Assembly: GCF_004402695.1 (NCBI RefSeq)
Contig: NZ_SOFL01000056.1
Span: 1-64,000 of the forward strand
Reading direction: 5' to 3'
Length of the DNA stretch: 64,000 nucleotides
DNA from: Cryobacterium adonitolivorans
Lineage (GTDB): Bacteria > Actinomycetota > Actinomycetes > Actinomycetales > Microbacteriaceae
The notes beneath the pieces were generated by a model. That model had not been told where the DNA came from and searched no databases. It saw nothing but the letters and a program-made list of their open reading frames with translations. Every line of letters starts with the position of its first letter. Position 1 is the first letter of the stretch. Made by a program: the position numbers and the translations under genes. Positions 1-8,390 of the stretch are shown here, piece by piece.

Positions 1-433
1 CGAACCGGCCCACCGGGATGGGCCCGCCGAACTCATCGGCCATCGCCGTGATCACACACGGGATCTCTTCACCACGGGCGGCCCACGCGGTGGCGTAGGT
101 GGAGTGCGTATGGACAACCCCACCGACCTCGGGCATGTTCCGGTACACGTAAGCGTGCGCGGCAGTGTCCGACGACGGCGACCCGTCCGACCCGGGCGTC
201 TCCGGGATCACGACCCCGTCCAGATCACAGAGAATCATGTTCTCCGGCGCCAAGTCGGCGTAGTCCACACCGGACGGCTTGATCACAAACAGATCAGCGC
301 CAGGCACCCGGCCCGAGACATTGCCGCCGGTCCAAACGACCAGGCCGTTGTTGGTCAGCACACCGTGCAGACGGGCGATATCTTCGCGCACACTCGCGAT
401 TGCCACCTCGAGCTCGGGTCCAAAGGAACTCAT
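1..433 (-). CDS. araD: L-ribulose-5-phosphate 4-epimerase (5' part; gene runs off the window)
   Basis: Class II aldolase family enzyme that interconverts L-ribulose-5-phosphate and D-xylulose-5-phosphate in cytoplasmic L-arabinose catabolism. The visible 144 residues include the GNVSGR phosphate-site region (37-42), the SSDTAAHAYVYR segment (87-98) and the zinc-binding HTHSTYATAWA motif (His108 and His110). The start is the ATG at 433, preceded by about 270 bp of divergent control region. The third zinc histidine and the C-terminus lie outside the window. Divergence from a LacI-type regulator with shared operator-like repeats suggests arabinose-responsive repression. Fuculose or rhamnulose aldolase relatives are less likely because the HTHSxxATxWA context is that of AraD. 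Confidence 0.88.
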   Translation of the reverse strand, partial: MSSFGPELEVAIASVREDIARLHGVLTNNGLVVWTGGNVSGRVPGADLFVIKPSGVDYADLAPENMILCDLDGVVIPETPGSDGSPSSDTAAHAYVYRNMPEVGGVVHTHSTYATAWAARGEEIPCVITAMADEFGGPIPVGRF

Positions 434-514
434 TAATGATTCCACTCTCTTTGTGTTGCGCTTCATGGCTTTCAGCCGGTGCAGGACGGGAGGTGGATCG
501 ATGCCCGCGGCTAA

Positions 515-555
515 ATGTTAGCGCACTATCAGCTGCGGATGTTAGCGCACTATCA
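515..555. promoter_or_regulatory. Two direct copies of an operator-like 17-mer
   Basis: The identical sequence ATGTTAGCGCACTATCA occurs at 515-531 and 539-555, with starts 24 bp apart. The TGTTAGCGC half resembles the half-site of LacI-family arabinose operators in actinobacteria. The copies lie between divergent araD and the LacI-type gene, on the araD side, and so are probably repressor sites controlling araD. Confidence 0.7.
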
Positions 556-600
556 AGATTCCCGGCCGGGCCATGCACCGCTCATGTTCACAAATAAGCC

Positions 601-674
601 AGATTAGTGCGTAAATTTGGCGCGGTATCCGTGTGATTGAGTGATGTGGAAAAATGCCCGTAATAGTGCGCTCT
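601..674. promoter_or_regulatory. Two further, inverted operator-like sites near the regulator promoter
   Basis: TAATAGTGCGCT at 661-672 is the reverse complement of the AGCGCACTAT core found at 515-555. A weaker match, GATTAGTGCGTAA, lies at 602-614. The 661-674 site falls where the -35 element of the regulator promoter should be, which would give autorepression. Confidence 0.5.
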
Positions 675-691
675 CGCGCGGCCGGGTAGAG

Positions 692-697
692 TATTCT
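692..697 (+). promoter_or_regulatory. -10 box of a leaderless promoter for the LacI-type regulator
   Basis: TATTCT ends 6 nt before the ATG at 704. No Shine-Dalgarno sequence precedes the ATG, so the transcript probably begins at the start codon. Confidence 0.5.
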
Positions 698-703
698 TGA
701 CCA

Positions 704-1759
704 ATGTCGACTACTCCTGTGCTTCCGGTGAGCGAGAGCCTGCGGCCGGCGAACCGCAGCGTGCGCATGATCGACGTGGCCAGGCTCGCCGGAGTGTCCC
801 AGCAGACCGTGTCGCGGGTCGTGAACGGCCACAACAACGTCGGACCCGACGTGCGGGAGCGGGTCGAGCGGGCGATCACTCAGTTGCGGTACAACCGGAA
901 TTCGGCGGCGCGCGCACTGGCGACGAATCGCTCGATGAACCTCGGGGTGCTCAGCTATTCCCTGCCGGTGCACGGGTCGACCATGGTGCTGTTCGGTGTC
1001 GCCGAGGAGGCGCGCCGCAACGGTTACGCCACCAGCCTCGTCAGCATCTCCGACGTCGATTCGGACGGTATCCGGGCGGCCGTGGACACCCTGCTGGGCG
1101 ACTCCGTGGATGGGATCGTCGTGCTGGCGCCGATGTCCGCCGCGGCCCCGGTGCTCAACGGTTTGGACGTGGACGTGCCCATCGTTCGTTTCGAACAGGG
1201 CGCGCCGGCCAGCTCACACGCCGTGACGATGGATGACGGACACGGGGCGCGGCTGGCCACCCGGCACCTGCTCGACCTCGGGCACGAAACCGTGTGGCAC
1301 GTGGCGGGGCCGCGGGGCTGGATGGCCTCGGATGCTCGCCGCGCCGGCTGGCTGGCCGAGCTGGCCGCCGCCCAGCGCCCGGTGAACCCCGAGTTCTCCA
1401 CGGCAGACTGGACAGTCGAATCCGGCTACCGTGCCGGACTGCTCATCGCCGACGACCCGTCCATCACCGCGGTTCTCGCCGCCAACGACTCCATGGCCCT
1501 CGGCATCATGAAGGGCCTGACCGAACGGGGCCTGTCGGTGCCCGGTGATGTGAGCGTCGTGGGCTTCGATGACATGAGCGAGGCAAGGTATTTCCAGCCC
1601 GGACTCACCACCATCCGGCTCGACTTCGATGGGGTCGGCCGGCTCGCGGTTGACCGCCTGCTGCAGCTGATGGGAAGCGAGGCCGGGGAGATGATTCCCG
1701 CGATCGCACCCGAGCTGATCGTGCGTGACAGCACCACGGCGCCGCGGGCCCGCGGCTGA
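704..1759 (+). CDS. LacI-family transcriptional regulator (probable arabinose repressor)
   Basis: A 351-residue LacI/GalR protein. The N-terminal helix-turn-helix is at residues 22-42 (MIDVARLAGVSQQTVSRVVN), followed by the hinge helix and a periplasmic-binding-protein-like sugar-sensing domain from about residue 75 to 340. The C-terminal part has the usual VVGFDDM and TTIRLDF elements. It is divergent from araD and the intergenic space carries four copies of one motif, so it probably represses araD and itself in the absence of arabinose or a related sugar. The ATG at 704 is chosen because a TANNNT box lies 6 nt upstream, and because it leaves a natural 20-residue lead to the HTH. The ligand cannot be read from the sequence. 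Confidence 0.85.
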   Translation: MSTTPVLPVSESLRPANRSVRMIDVARLAGVSQQTVSRVVNGHNNVGPDVRERVERAITQLRYNRNSAARALATNRSMNLGVLSYSLPVHGSTMVLFGVAEEARRNGYATSLVSISDVDSDGIRAAVDTLLGDSVDGIVVLAPMSAAAPVLNGLDVDVPIVRFEQGAPASSHAVTMDDGHGARLATRHLLDLGHETVWHVAGPRGWMASDARRAGWLAELAAAQRPVNPEFSTADWTVESGYRAGLLIADDPSITAVLAANDSMALGIMKGLTERGLSVPGDVSVVGFDDMSEARYFQPGLTTIRLDFDGVGRLAVDRLLQLMGSEAGEMIPAIAPELIVRDSTTAPRARG

Positions 1760-1788
1760 CGTCACCCTTCCATCGACAACGGGAGTTG

Positions 1789-2646
1789 CTACCGGCCGTT
1801 CCACTGCGAGGGCCGGCTGAATCCAGCCGGCAGCGCCGTCGCGTCGTCCCCACGCGCGCTGTTGACCTGCATCTGGGTCAGGTAGATCGCGTCACGGAGG
1901 TCGGCGCCGGAAAGATCCGCGTCGCGCATGTCCACGCCGAGAAGGTCGCAACGGCCCAGGCGCGCGGAACGCAGATCCGCGCCGATCATCAGGGAACCCC
2001 GAAGGGTCATGCCACGGAGGTCAGCCCCTGCCAGTGCGGCGCCCATGAGGTCACTACCGGGGCCGAGGCTGCGCCCGCCACGGGGAGGCTTCGTGCGGGA
2101 GCCCCTGGCTCCACGGGCGATGTCGCTCGCTTCGATGAGGAGCGGGCGGGCGCGATCGAATTCGGCGTCGACATCAAGGCCGGTGAGGGCATCGGGCTGC
2201 TGGTTGCTGAGCGCCAGTACCCGTTCGAACATGGCCAGGAGCGGGGCACCTGCTTTCGCGCTCTCGACGAGAGTGATGGCCTGATCGAGATACCAGAGAA
2301 GCTCGTGAAGACGGCGGACAATCGGGAACGTGCTGAACATGGCGTCGCGGGTAGCTGGATCGTCTCGCCACGACCGTCCCGCAAACGTCTGCCGCGACAC
2401 CTTCTGACCCGCGCCGAAGCAGTCGAACACCGTGCAGCCCTTGAATCCGCGATGCCGCAGCTCCGAGTGCACCCGGCACGCGTCGCGTTCGTCCAGGTTG
2501 ACGCATGGTTCGCCGGCCGGTTTGTCGATGGGGAAGTCCGCTGACGTGGCGAAAGCCAATGCCACGCAGCAGAGTCCGAAGCAATTGGCGCAGTCTGCCC
2601 CGAGGTCCTCGCGGCGACCGAGTTCGACTCGCGTGCGTTCAGCCAT
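1789..2646 (-). CDS. Pentapeptide-repeat protein with cysteine-rich N-terminus
   Basis: A 285-residue protein with two parts. The N-terminal third has a CxxCxxxCC cluster (Cys19, 22, 26, 27) and further cysteines at 48, 57, 71 and 76. This resembles the YkgJ-type putative zinc- or iron-binding fold. The C-terminal third (about 195-262) has pentapeptide A(D/N)LxX repeats such as GADLRGM and GADLRSA, which form a right-handed quadrilateral beta-helix. The middle is helical. No membrane segment or signal is seen. Pentapeptide proteins can mimic DNA and protect gyrase, but nothing here proves that role. The decayed phosphotransferase gene lies directly upstream on the same strand. Confidence 0.7.
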   Translation of the reverse strand: MAERTRVELGRREDLGADCANCFGLCCVALAFATSADFPIDKPAGEPCVNLDERDACRVHSELRHRGFKGCTVFDCFGAGQKVSRQTFAGRSWRDDPATRDAMFSTFPIVRRLHELLWYLDQAITLVESAKAGAPLLAMFERVLALSNQQPDALTGLDVDAEFDRARPLLIEASDIARGARGSRTKPPRGGRSLGPGSDLMGAALAGADLRGMTLRGSLMIGADLRSARLGRCDLLGVDMRDADLSGADLRDAIYLTQMQVNSARGDDATALPAGFSRPSQWNGR

Positions 2647-2664
2647 TTCCAGAGCCTGCTGCCG

Positions 2665-3223
2665 TCATACCGTGCCGAGCTCACCTAAGGCGGCCTGAAG
2701 GGTGCGGTCGACCCCGCGAGTCAGCATTCTTTGATAGGTCTCGTCGCCGGTGGCGGCCGCCGAGCGGATGACCTCCAGCTGTGTGAGCACGCGCCGACGG
2801 ACGAGCTCGAGGACATCGTTTGTCGTGCCGTTCCAACCGTAGGCACGGAGAAACGCCTCCAAGCGAGTCCGGCGTTCGCCGAACGCAGTGAATCCTTCGT
2901 CCACAACGAGCTGACGCGCGTGGAGCGGCACCCAGGAGAAAGCGACCCAGGCGAGGTCCTCGGCACACGTGGTCGGGCCGGCCATGTCCCAGTCCACGAA
3001 ACCCACCAGCCCGTCCTCATTCCAGACCGCATTGTAGGGCGCCGCATCGTTGTGGCCAATGATCAAGCCCGGTTTCCACGCCTTGTCCTCGCGCCACCCC
3101 GGTGGATGCCAGATGCTGCAAAAGGGCGTTCACGGCCGGTGTCCACCGGCCGGGAGTCCGACGAATCGTTCCATCGATCAGATGGGCGCCGCCGTCAAAT
3201 CCGCCATCCAATTTTCCGCTCAC
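2665..3223 (-). pseudogene. Aminoglycoside phosphotransferase-family gene with out-of-frame internal deletion
   Basis: The N-terminus is readable from the GTG at 3223, preceded by GGGAGG 8 nt away. It begins SGKLDGGFDGGAHLIDGTIR and continues to LLQHLAST near 3105. The reading then has to change frame. From about 3100 the C-terminal part reads WREDKAWKPGLIIGHND and continues to residue GELGTV at 2665. This part contains the catalytic HND loop and the metal-binding VDWDMAGP motif. In APH-family proteins roughly 50-70 residues (hinge and nucleotide-binding lobe) separate these two parts; here they are missing. The gene is therefore probably inactive. Both remaining parts keep good codon use, so the event looks recent. 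Confidence 0.8.
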
Positions 3224-3286
3224 GCGGCAAGCCTCCCATGACGACGCACTCTCCCGCAGCCGCCTTTTCCAGTTGGCGCTCGTGTC

Positions 3287-3306
3287 GCGTGCACACTGGT
3301 GCACGC
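3287..3306. promoter_or_regulatory. Inverted repeat upstream of ABC exporter genes
   Basis: GCGTGCAC-ACTG-GTGCACGC is a perfect 8+8 bp inverted repeat. It sits about 50 bp before the start of the ABC ATPase gene and upstream of its -10 box, a good position for a dimeric repressor. Confidence 0.45.
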
Positions 3307-3343
3307 AGGGCCCGGCCTGCTTGTGGCACGCCACCCGGATGCC

Positions 3344-3349
3344 TAGGCT
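3344..3349 (+). promoter_or_regulatory. -10 box of a leaderless promoter for the ABC exporter operon
   Basis: TAGGCT ends 7 nt before the GTG at 3357, which directly precedes an in-frame ATG at 3360. No Shine-Dalgarno sequence is present. Confidence 0.5.
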
Positions 3350-3359
3350 CGGCACTGTG

Positions 3360-4298
3360 ATGACATCTCGTGGGTCCTCCGGTCCCGCCATCGAGGCGAT
3401 AGATCTGGTCAAGTGGTTCGGCAAAACCGTGGCGCTCGATGGGGTGAGCTTCACGGTTCCGCGTGGCAGCGTCTTCGGGGTGATCGGGCCGAACGGGGCA
3501 GGTAAGACCACGATCATGCGGGCACTGCTCGACCTGATCCGGCTCGCCTCCGGCCACGCGACGCTGCTGGGCACCGACTCCCGCAACGCCGGCCCCGAGC
3601 TGCGTCGCCGCATCGGCTTCCTGCCCGGCGAACTGATCCTGGAGGGTCGCGTCACCGGCCGGCGCCTGCTGCGCCACTACGCCAACATCTCCGGACCGGT
3701 GCACAGCGGCCGGGTCGACGACCTGGCCGGCCGGCTTGGGCTGGACCTGGATCGCACCGTGCGCACCCTCTCCAAGGGCAACAAGCAGAAACTCGGCATC
3801 GTGCAGGCGTTCATGCACCAGCCGGACCTGCTGGTGCTCGACGAACCGACAAGCGGCCTCGACCCGCTCATGCAGCAGGAGTTCCTGGCCCTGGTGAGCG
3901 AGGCCCGGGATGCCGGCCAGACTGTGTTCCTCTCCTCGCACGTGATCAGCGAGATCCAGCAGGCCGCCGACGAGGTCGCGATCCTGCGCGATGGCCGCAT
4001 CATCACGGTGGCGGGGGTCGAGTCCCTGAGGGACACGGCGATCCGCCACATCCGGGTAAGCGCCAACGGTCTGAGCGCCGCGGAGCTGAACAGCCGGTTG
4101 GTTCCCCTGATCGGCATGGGCGAACTGGACTGCCGTGCGACCGCGACCGGCGCCGAGGCCACGGCCGTCTTCAGCGGCGCGATCTCGCCGTTCGTACAGG
4201 CGATCTCCACCCTCAGCCTCACCGACCTGGTGGTGGAGGAACCGGAACTCGAGGAATCGGTCCTGCGCCTCTACTCGCAACCGAAGGCGCGGCGATGA
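3360..4298 (+). CDS. ABC transporter ATP-binding protein (drug/multidrug export type)
   Basis: A 312-residue ABC ATPase that would energise the permease encoded next. It has Walker A GPNGAGKTT (43-51), a degenerate signature LSKGNKQKL (about 137-145) and Walker B LVLDEPTSGLD (about 158-168). The H-loop lies in LSSHVI. The C-terminal ~80 residues form the accessory domain common in ABC-2 exporters. The frame is open far upstream, but homology begins at about residue 8 from this ATG, and a leaderless promoter box lies just before it; the GTG at 3357 is equally possible. It overlaps the permease gene by 4 nt (ATGA), indicating translational coupling. The substrate is unknown. Confidence 0.88.
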   Translation: MTSRGSSGPAIEAIDLVKWFGKTVALDGVSFTVPRGSVFGVIGPNGAGKTTIMRALLDLIRLASGHATLLGTDSRNAGPELRRRIGFLPGELILEGRVTGRRLLRHYANISGPVHSGRVDDLAGRLGLDLDRTVRTLSKGNKQKLGIVQAFMHQPDLLVLDEPTSGLDPLMQQEFLALVSEARDAGQTVFLSSHVISEIQQAADEVAILRDGRIITVAGVESLRDTAIRHIRVSANGLSAAELNSRLVPLIGMGELDCRATATGAEATAVFSGAISPFVQAISTLSLTDLVVEEPELEESVLRLYSQPKARR

Positions 4299-5143
4299 CC
4301 GCGGCAGCGGCCCGGCCCGCCGCAGACCAGTCCGAGCTGGTGCGGCGCACCATGCTCCCGATCTTCACCAAGTCGCTCATCGACGGATGGCGCTCACTCG
4401 TGGGCTGGTCCGTCGGGTTCACTGCGGCGCTCAGCCTCTACCTTCCGATTTTTCCGAGCATGAGCGGCAACTCGCAAATGCAGGACCTCATCGACAGCCT
4501 GCCGACCGAGCTGACCCGCACCCTCAACTACCAACAGATCGACACCGGTGCCGGCTACACCCAATCCACCTTCTTCGGCCTGATGGGCTTCCTGCTCATC
4601 AGCATTGCCGCCATCAGCTGGGGAGCGGCAGCGATCGGTGGCGACGAGGAGTCAGGCCAGTTGGAGCTCACCCTCGCGCATGCCGTCACCCGGGTGGAGG
4701 TGGCCGCGCAACGATTTGCCGCGCTGGTTGTCAAGATTCTGGCGCTGGCGCTCGTGGCGTTCGCGGTGATCCTGTTCTGGAACGGCCCGGCCGAACTCGA
4801 CATCGACCTGGCCAACCTGGCCGTGACCTGTCTGCTTTTCGGTGGCCTCGCGCTCGTATGCGGCAGCACAGCCCTGCTCTGCGGAGCCATTACCGGTCGC
4901 CGGATCTGGGGTATCGGCGGCGGCGCGGCCGTTGCCGTGGTCGGCTACGTGTTCAATGCGATCGCCAACCAGAGCGCCGACCTGGAGTGGCTGCACTGGC
5001 TTTCGCCCTACTACGCGGCGTTCGGTGACAATCCGCTGGCCAACGGCACGGATGCCTGGACTCTGGTGGGGTTCTACCTGGCCGCCCTGGTGCTGGGCGG
5101 GCTGGCCGCGCTCGCCCTGCGGCAGCGCGACGTGGGAGTCTAA
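4295..5143 (+). CDS. ABC-2 type exporter permease
   Basis: A 282-residue polytopic membrane protein with about six hydrophobic segments, partner of the preceding ATPase. Segments are visible around residues 35-55, 90-115, 140-165, 175-200, 205-228 and 255-275. The ABC-2 family hallmark is the ESGQLELTLAHAVTR stretch between segments 2 and 3. The start codon overlaps the stop of the ATPase gene (ATGA). The pair probably exports a lipid, peptide or drug from the cytoplasmic side; nothing nearby names the substrate. Confidence 0.83.
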   Translation: MTAAAARPAADQSELVRRTMLPIFTKSLIDGWRSLVGWSVGFTAALSLYLPIFPSMSGNSQMQDLIDSLPTELTRTLNYQQIDTGAGYTQSTFFGLMGFLLISIAAISWGAAAIGGDEESGQLELTLAHAVTRVEVAAQRFAALVVKILALALVAFAVILFWNGPAELDIDLANLAVTCLLFGGLALVCGSTALLCGAITGRRIWGIGGGAAVAVVGYVFNAIANQSADLEWLHWLSPYYAAFGDNPLANGTDAWTLVGFYLAALVLGGLAALALRQRDVGV

Positions 5144-5227
5144 CGGCGCTGGCGACGCCGCTGTGAGTTCGCTGATTGTGCACTCCCGCGATATCGCCGC
5201 GCCGGGCCCGCGAGGTTTACTGGATCG

Positions 5228-6982
5228 ATGGCTCAGACCGTCGCAGACCAGCTCATCGCCCAACTCGTCGACGCCGGGGTGCGCCGCATCTACGGCATCG
5301 TCGGGGACAGCCTCAACCCCGTCGTCGACGCCGTGCGCCGCACCGGCGGAGCCGCGAAGGGCGGCATCGACTGGGTGCACGTGCGCAATGAGGAGGCCGC
5401 GGCCTTCGCGGCCGGAGCCGAAGCCCAGCTCACCGGGCGCCTCGCCGTGTGCGCGGGCAGCTGCGGGCCGGGGAACCTGCACCTGATCAACGGGCTCTTC
5501 GACGCGCATCGCAGCGGAGCGCCGGTGCTGGCCATCGCCAGCCACATCCCTACCGGTCAGATCGGCAGCGGCTTCTTCCAGGAAACCCACCCCGACCGGC
5601 TCTTCACCGAGTGCTCGCATTACCGGGAACTGGTCTCCTCCGCCGAGCAGTCGCCGAAGGTGGTCAACGCGGCCATGCGGCACGCGGTGGCACTGGGTGG
5701 CGTCTCGGTGGTCACCCTGCCCGGCGATGTCGCCGAACTCGACGCCGAGGGCGCCATTCCGCGTTTTGTGCTGCCGGGGCGACCGACCGTGGTTCCCGCA
5801 GCGGATGACGTGCGCGCCCTGGCCGATGCGATCAACCGGGCCGGGACCGTCGCGATCTTCGCCGGGGCCGGTGTCGCCGGCGCCCACGACGCGGTGATCG
5901 CCTTCGCCGACCGCGTCGCCGCGCCGGTCGGGCACAGTCTGCGCGGCAAGGAGTGGATCCAGTACGACAACCCATTCGACGTGGGGATGACCGGGCTGCT
6001 CGGCTACGGGGCCGCGCACGCCGGCATCCACGACGCCGACCTGGTGCTGTTGCTCGGCACCGACTTCCCCTACGAGCAGTTCCTGCCCGACGGCGACAAG
6101 GTGATCATCGCCCAGGTCGACACCGACCCGTCCCACCTGGGCCGCCGGGCCAGCGTCACGCATCCGGTACACGGCGACGTGGCGGCCACGCTCACGGCCC
6201 TCACCGACCTGGTGACGAAGAAGACCAATCGGACCTTCCTCGAGCGCACCCTGAAGAAGCACGACAAACTGCTCAGCTCCGTCGTCGGCACCTACACGGA
6301 TGTCGACCACGGCCGCCCCATCCACCCGGAGTTCGCCGCAGCCATGCTCGACGAGCTCGTTGCCGACGACGCCATCGTCACCGCCGACACCGGCATGGGC
6401 AACGTCTGGCAGGCCCGGTACCTCACCCCCAACGGGCGCCGACGGCTGATCGGCTCCTACCTGCACGGGTCGATGGCCAATGCGGTGCCGCAGGCCATCG
6501 GCGCCCAGAGCGCCTACCCCGACCGCCAGGTGGTCACCATCAGCGGCGACGGGGGACTGGCCATGCTGCTCGGCGAGCTCATCACCATCGCCGCGCAGCA
6601 GCTGCCGGTGAAGGTCGTGGTGTTCAACAACTCCACCCTGGGCCTGGTGAAACTGGAGATGTTCGTCGACGGGTACCCCGACTTCGGCGTCGACGTTCCC
6701 GCCGTCGACTACGCCGCCGTCGCCACCGCCCTCGGCTTCCATGCCGTGCGGGTTGAGGACCCCGCCGCGCTGCGATCCGCGCTGACGGCCGCCTTCGCCC
6801 ACGACGGGCCCGCCCTGGTCGACATCGTCACCGAACCGCTGGCACTGTCCCTGCCGCCGAACGTGACCGCCAAGCAGGTCAAGGGCTTCGCGCTGGCCCT
6901 GTCGAAGACCGTGCTCAACGGCGGTGTGGGTGAGGCCGTGCAGATGGCGAGGTCCAACATCCGGCACCTGCCCGGGCTCTAA
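5228..6982 (+). CDS. poxB: Pyruvate dehydrogenase (quinone)/pyruvate oxidase, thiamine pyrophosphate-dependent
   Basis: A 584-residue enzyme of the acetolactate synthase/pyruvate oxidase family. It would decarboxylate pyruvate to acetate and CO2, passing electrons to membrane quinone. Three domains are visible: the N-terminal TPP domain (1-170) with the catalytic glutamate in RNEEAAAFAAGAEAQ near residue 56, a central FAD-binding domain (about 190-330), and the C-terminal TPP domain with GDGGLAM and the downstream NNS (about 440-470). The C-terminal tail VKGFALALSKTVLNGG matches the PoxB membrane-association region, which favours PoxB over acetolactate synthase. The ATG at 5228 gives a standard MAQTVADQL start. 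It stands alone between the exporter genes and the AI-2E permease gene. Confidence 0.9.
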   Translation: MAQTVADQLIAQLVDAGVRRIYGIVGDSLNPVVDAVRRTGGAAKGGIDWVHVRNEEAAAFAAGAEAQLTGRLAVCAGSCGPGNLHLINGLFDAHRSGAPVLAIASHIPTGQIGSGFFQETHPDRLFTECSHYRELVSSAEQSPKVVNAAMRHAVALGGVSVVTLPGDVAELDAEGAIPRFVLPGRPTVVPAADDVRALADAINRAGTVAIFAGAGVAGAHDAVIAFADRVAAPVGHSLRGKEWIQYDNPFDVGMTGLLGYGAAHAGIHDADLVLLLGTDFPYEQFLPDGDKVIIAQVDTDPSHLGRRASVTHPVHGDVAATLTALTDLVTKKTNRTFLERTLKKHDKLLSSVVGTYTDVDHGRPIHPEFAAAMLDELVADDAIVTADTGMGNVWQARYLTPNGRRRLIGSYLHGSMANAVPQAIGAQSAYPDRQVVTISGDGGLAMLLGELITIAAQQLPVKVVVFNNSTLGLVKLEMFVDGYPDFGVDVPAVDYAAVATALGFHAVRVEDPAALRSALTAAFAHDGPALVDIVTEPLALSLPPNVTAKQVKGFALALSKTVLNGGVGEAVQMARSNIRHLPGL

Positions 6983-7048
6983 CACCCGGCCGGCGCCCTG
7001 GCTCACCCGAAACGGGCGACGCCGCCGCACCGCGCGGGGGAGCACACT

Positions 7049-8314
7049 GTGCCTGACGCGAACCGATGCGGAAGGGACCCCATGTGGCGACGCCGATCCA
7101 GGACCCGACCACGTGCTGACCAGACACAGCCTGCCGGTGAAACGGACGGGGACGCAGCGGTGATTGCCAGCCCGCCGGTTTCGTCGCACCGCACCACCTC
7201 GATCCTGATCGGCCTGGGCGGTGCCACGGTCACGGTGTTCGGCTTGGCCGCCATCGCCGGCATCGCCGCGCCGATCCTCCTGGCGCTGGTGCTCACCATC
7301 TGCGCCCATCCGGTGCGCCGGGGCCTGGAACGGCGCGGCGTTCCCCGCGGACTGGCCACCGGCTCGGTCGTAGCCACGGTGTTCATCGTGCTGGCGGCCT
7401 TCGTGGCGTCCCTGGGCCTGGCCCTCGGCCAGTTCGCCGCGCTGCTGCCCCAGTTCGCCAGCCAGCTCAGCGACATCGGCACGAGCGTGGCCGACTGGCT
7501 CGCGAGCGCCGGCTTCGGGTCCACGCAGGTGCAGGCCGTCGAGGCCAGCTTCGACCCGAGCAACCTGGTCCCGGTGGTCTCGGGGATCTTCGGCAGCATC
7601 ACCAACATCACGGTTGCCCTCGTGATCGTGCTCACCATGCTGATCCTGATGGCCGCGGACGCCGGCTACCTGCCCACCCTGCTGCGCCAGCTACAGCACT
7701 CCCGCCCCACCCTGGTGGAGGCGTTGACGAATTTCGCGTCCAGCGTGCGCCGGTACATGGTGGCCACCACGCTCCTCGGCATCGCGCAGGGGGTGTTGAA
7801 CGCCATCGCGCTCGTGGCGCTCGGGGTGCCGGGCGCGTTCCTCTGGGGACTGCTGTCGTTCCTGTGCAGCTTCATCCCCAACGTGGGCTATTTCATCGCC
7901 ATCATCCCGCCCACGGTGTTCGCGTTCCTCACCGGCGGCTGGGAGCTCGCGCTTCCCGTGATCGTGATCTACGCGATCGTCAACGCTGTCGTGCAGTCGA
8001 TCGTGCAACCCCGGGTGGTCGGCAACGCGGTCGCCCTCAGCCAGTCGCTCACCTTCGCGTCGGTACTGTTCTGGGCCATCGTGCTCGGTGCCATCGGGGC
8101 GATCCTGGCGATCCCGCTCACCCTGCTGATCCGCACGATTTTGGTGGATGCCGACCCCGCCGCCGCCTGGTGGCGGCCCCTGATCGGCGACCTCGACGAA
8201 ACCCGCACGCTGATGAAGGTCGAGGACGCCCGGCAACGCGCCCTGCGCAAGGCCGGCCGCGCGGCCAAGGCCGACCAGGGAAAGGCAACCAAGCGCGCGC
8301 CAGGTCCCGCCTGA
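7049..8314 (+). CDS. AI-2E family transporter (PerM/YdiK-like permease)
   Basis: A 421-residue membrane protein of the AI-2E/UPF0118 family. It has an N-terminal pair of membrane segments (about 55-95), an amphipathic extracytoplasmic region (about 130-190) and five or six C-terminal segments with the conserved LWGLLSFLCSFIPNVGYF stretch near residue 265. Members export small molecules or work as Na+/H+ antiporters; only a few export autoinducer-2. The GTG at 7049 has GGGGAG 7 nt upstream and is preferred, although an ATG at 7082 is possible. The C-terminus ends in a Lys/Arg-rich cytoplasmic tail. Confidence 0.85.
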   Translation: MPDANRCGRDPMWRRRSRTRPRADQTQPAGETDGDAAVIASPPVSSHRTTSILIGLGGATVTVFGLAAIAGIAAPILLALVLTICAHPVRRGLERRGVPRGLATGSVVATVFIVLAAFVASLGLALGQFAALLPQFASQLSDIGTSVADWLASAGFGSTQVQAVEASFDPSNLVPVVSGIFGSITNITVALVIVLTMLILMAADAGYLPTLLRQLQHSRPTLVEALTNFASSVRRYMVATTLLGIAQGVLNAIALVALGVPGAFLWGLLSFLCSFIPNVGYFIAIIPPTVFAFLTGGWELALPVIVIYAIVNAVVQSIVQPRVVGNAVALSQSLTFASVLFWAIVLGAIGAILAIPLTLLIRTILVDADPAAAWWRPLIGDLDETRTLMKVEDARQRALRKAGRAAKADQGKATKRAPGPA

Positions 8315-8390
8315 CAAGGCTGCTGGTCAGGGTCTTTTCTCAGGACCGGCTGGCAGAGTCGGTGATCCGTTGTGCTGCCAGGAGGTTCTC

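Noticed and set aside
4652-5143. Possible separate gene in the frame continuing from 4842 through poxB start
   Set aside because: The frame has no start with a ribosome-binding site and its product is a shifted reading of the permease and poxB genes.
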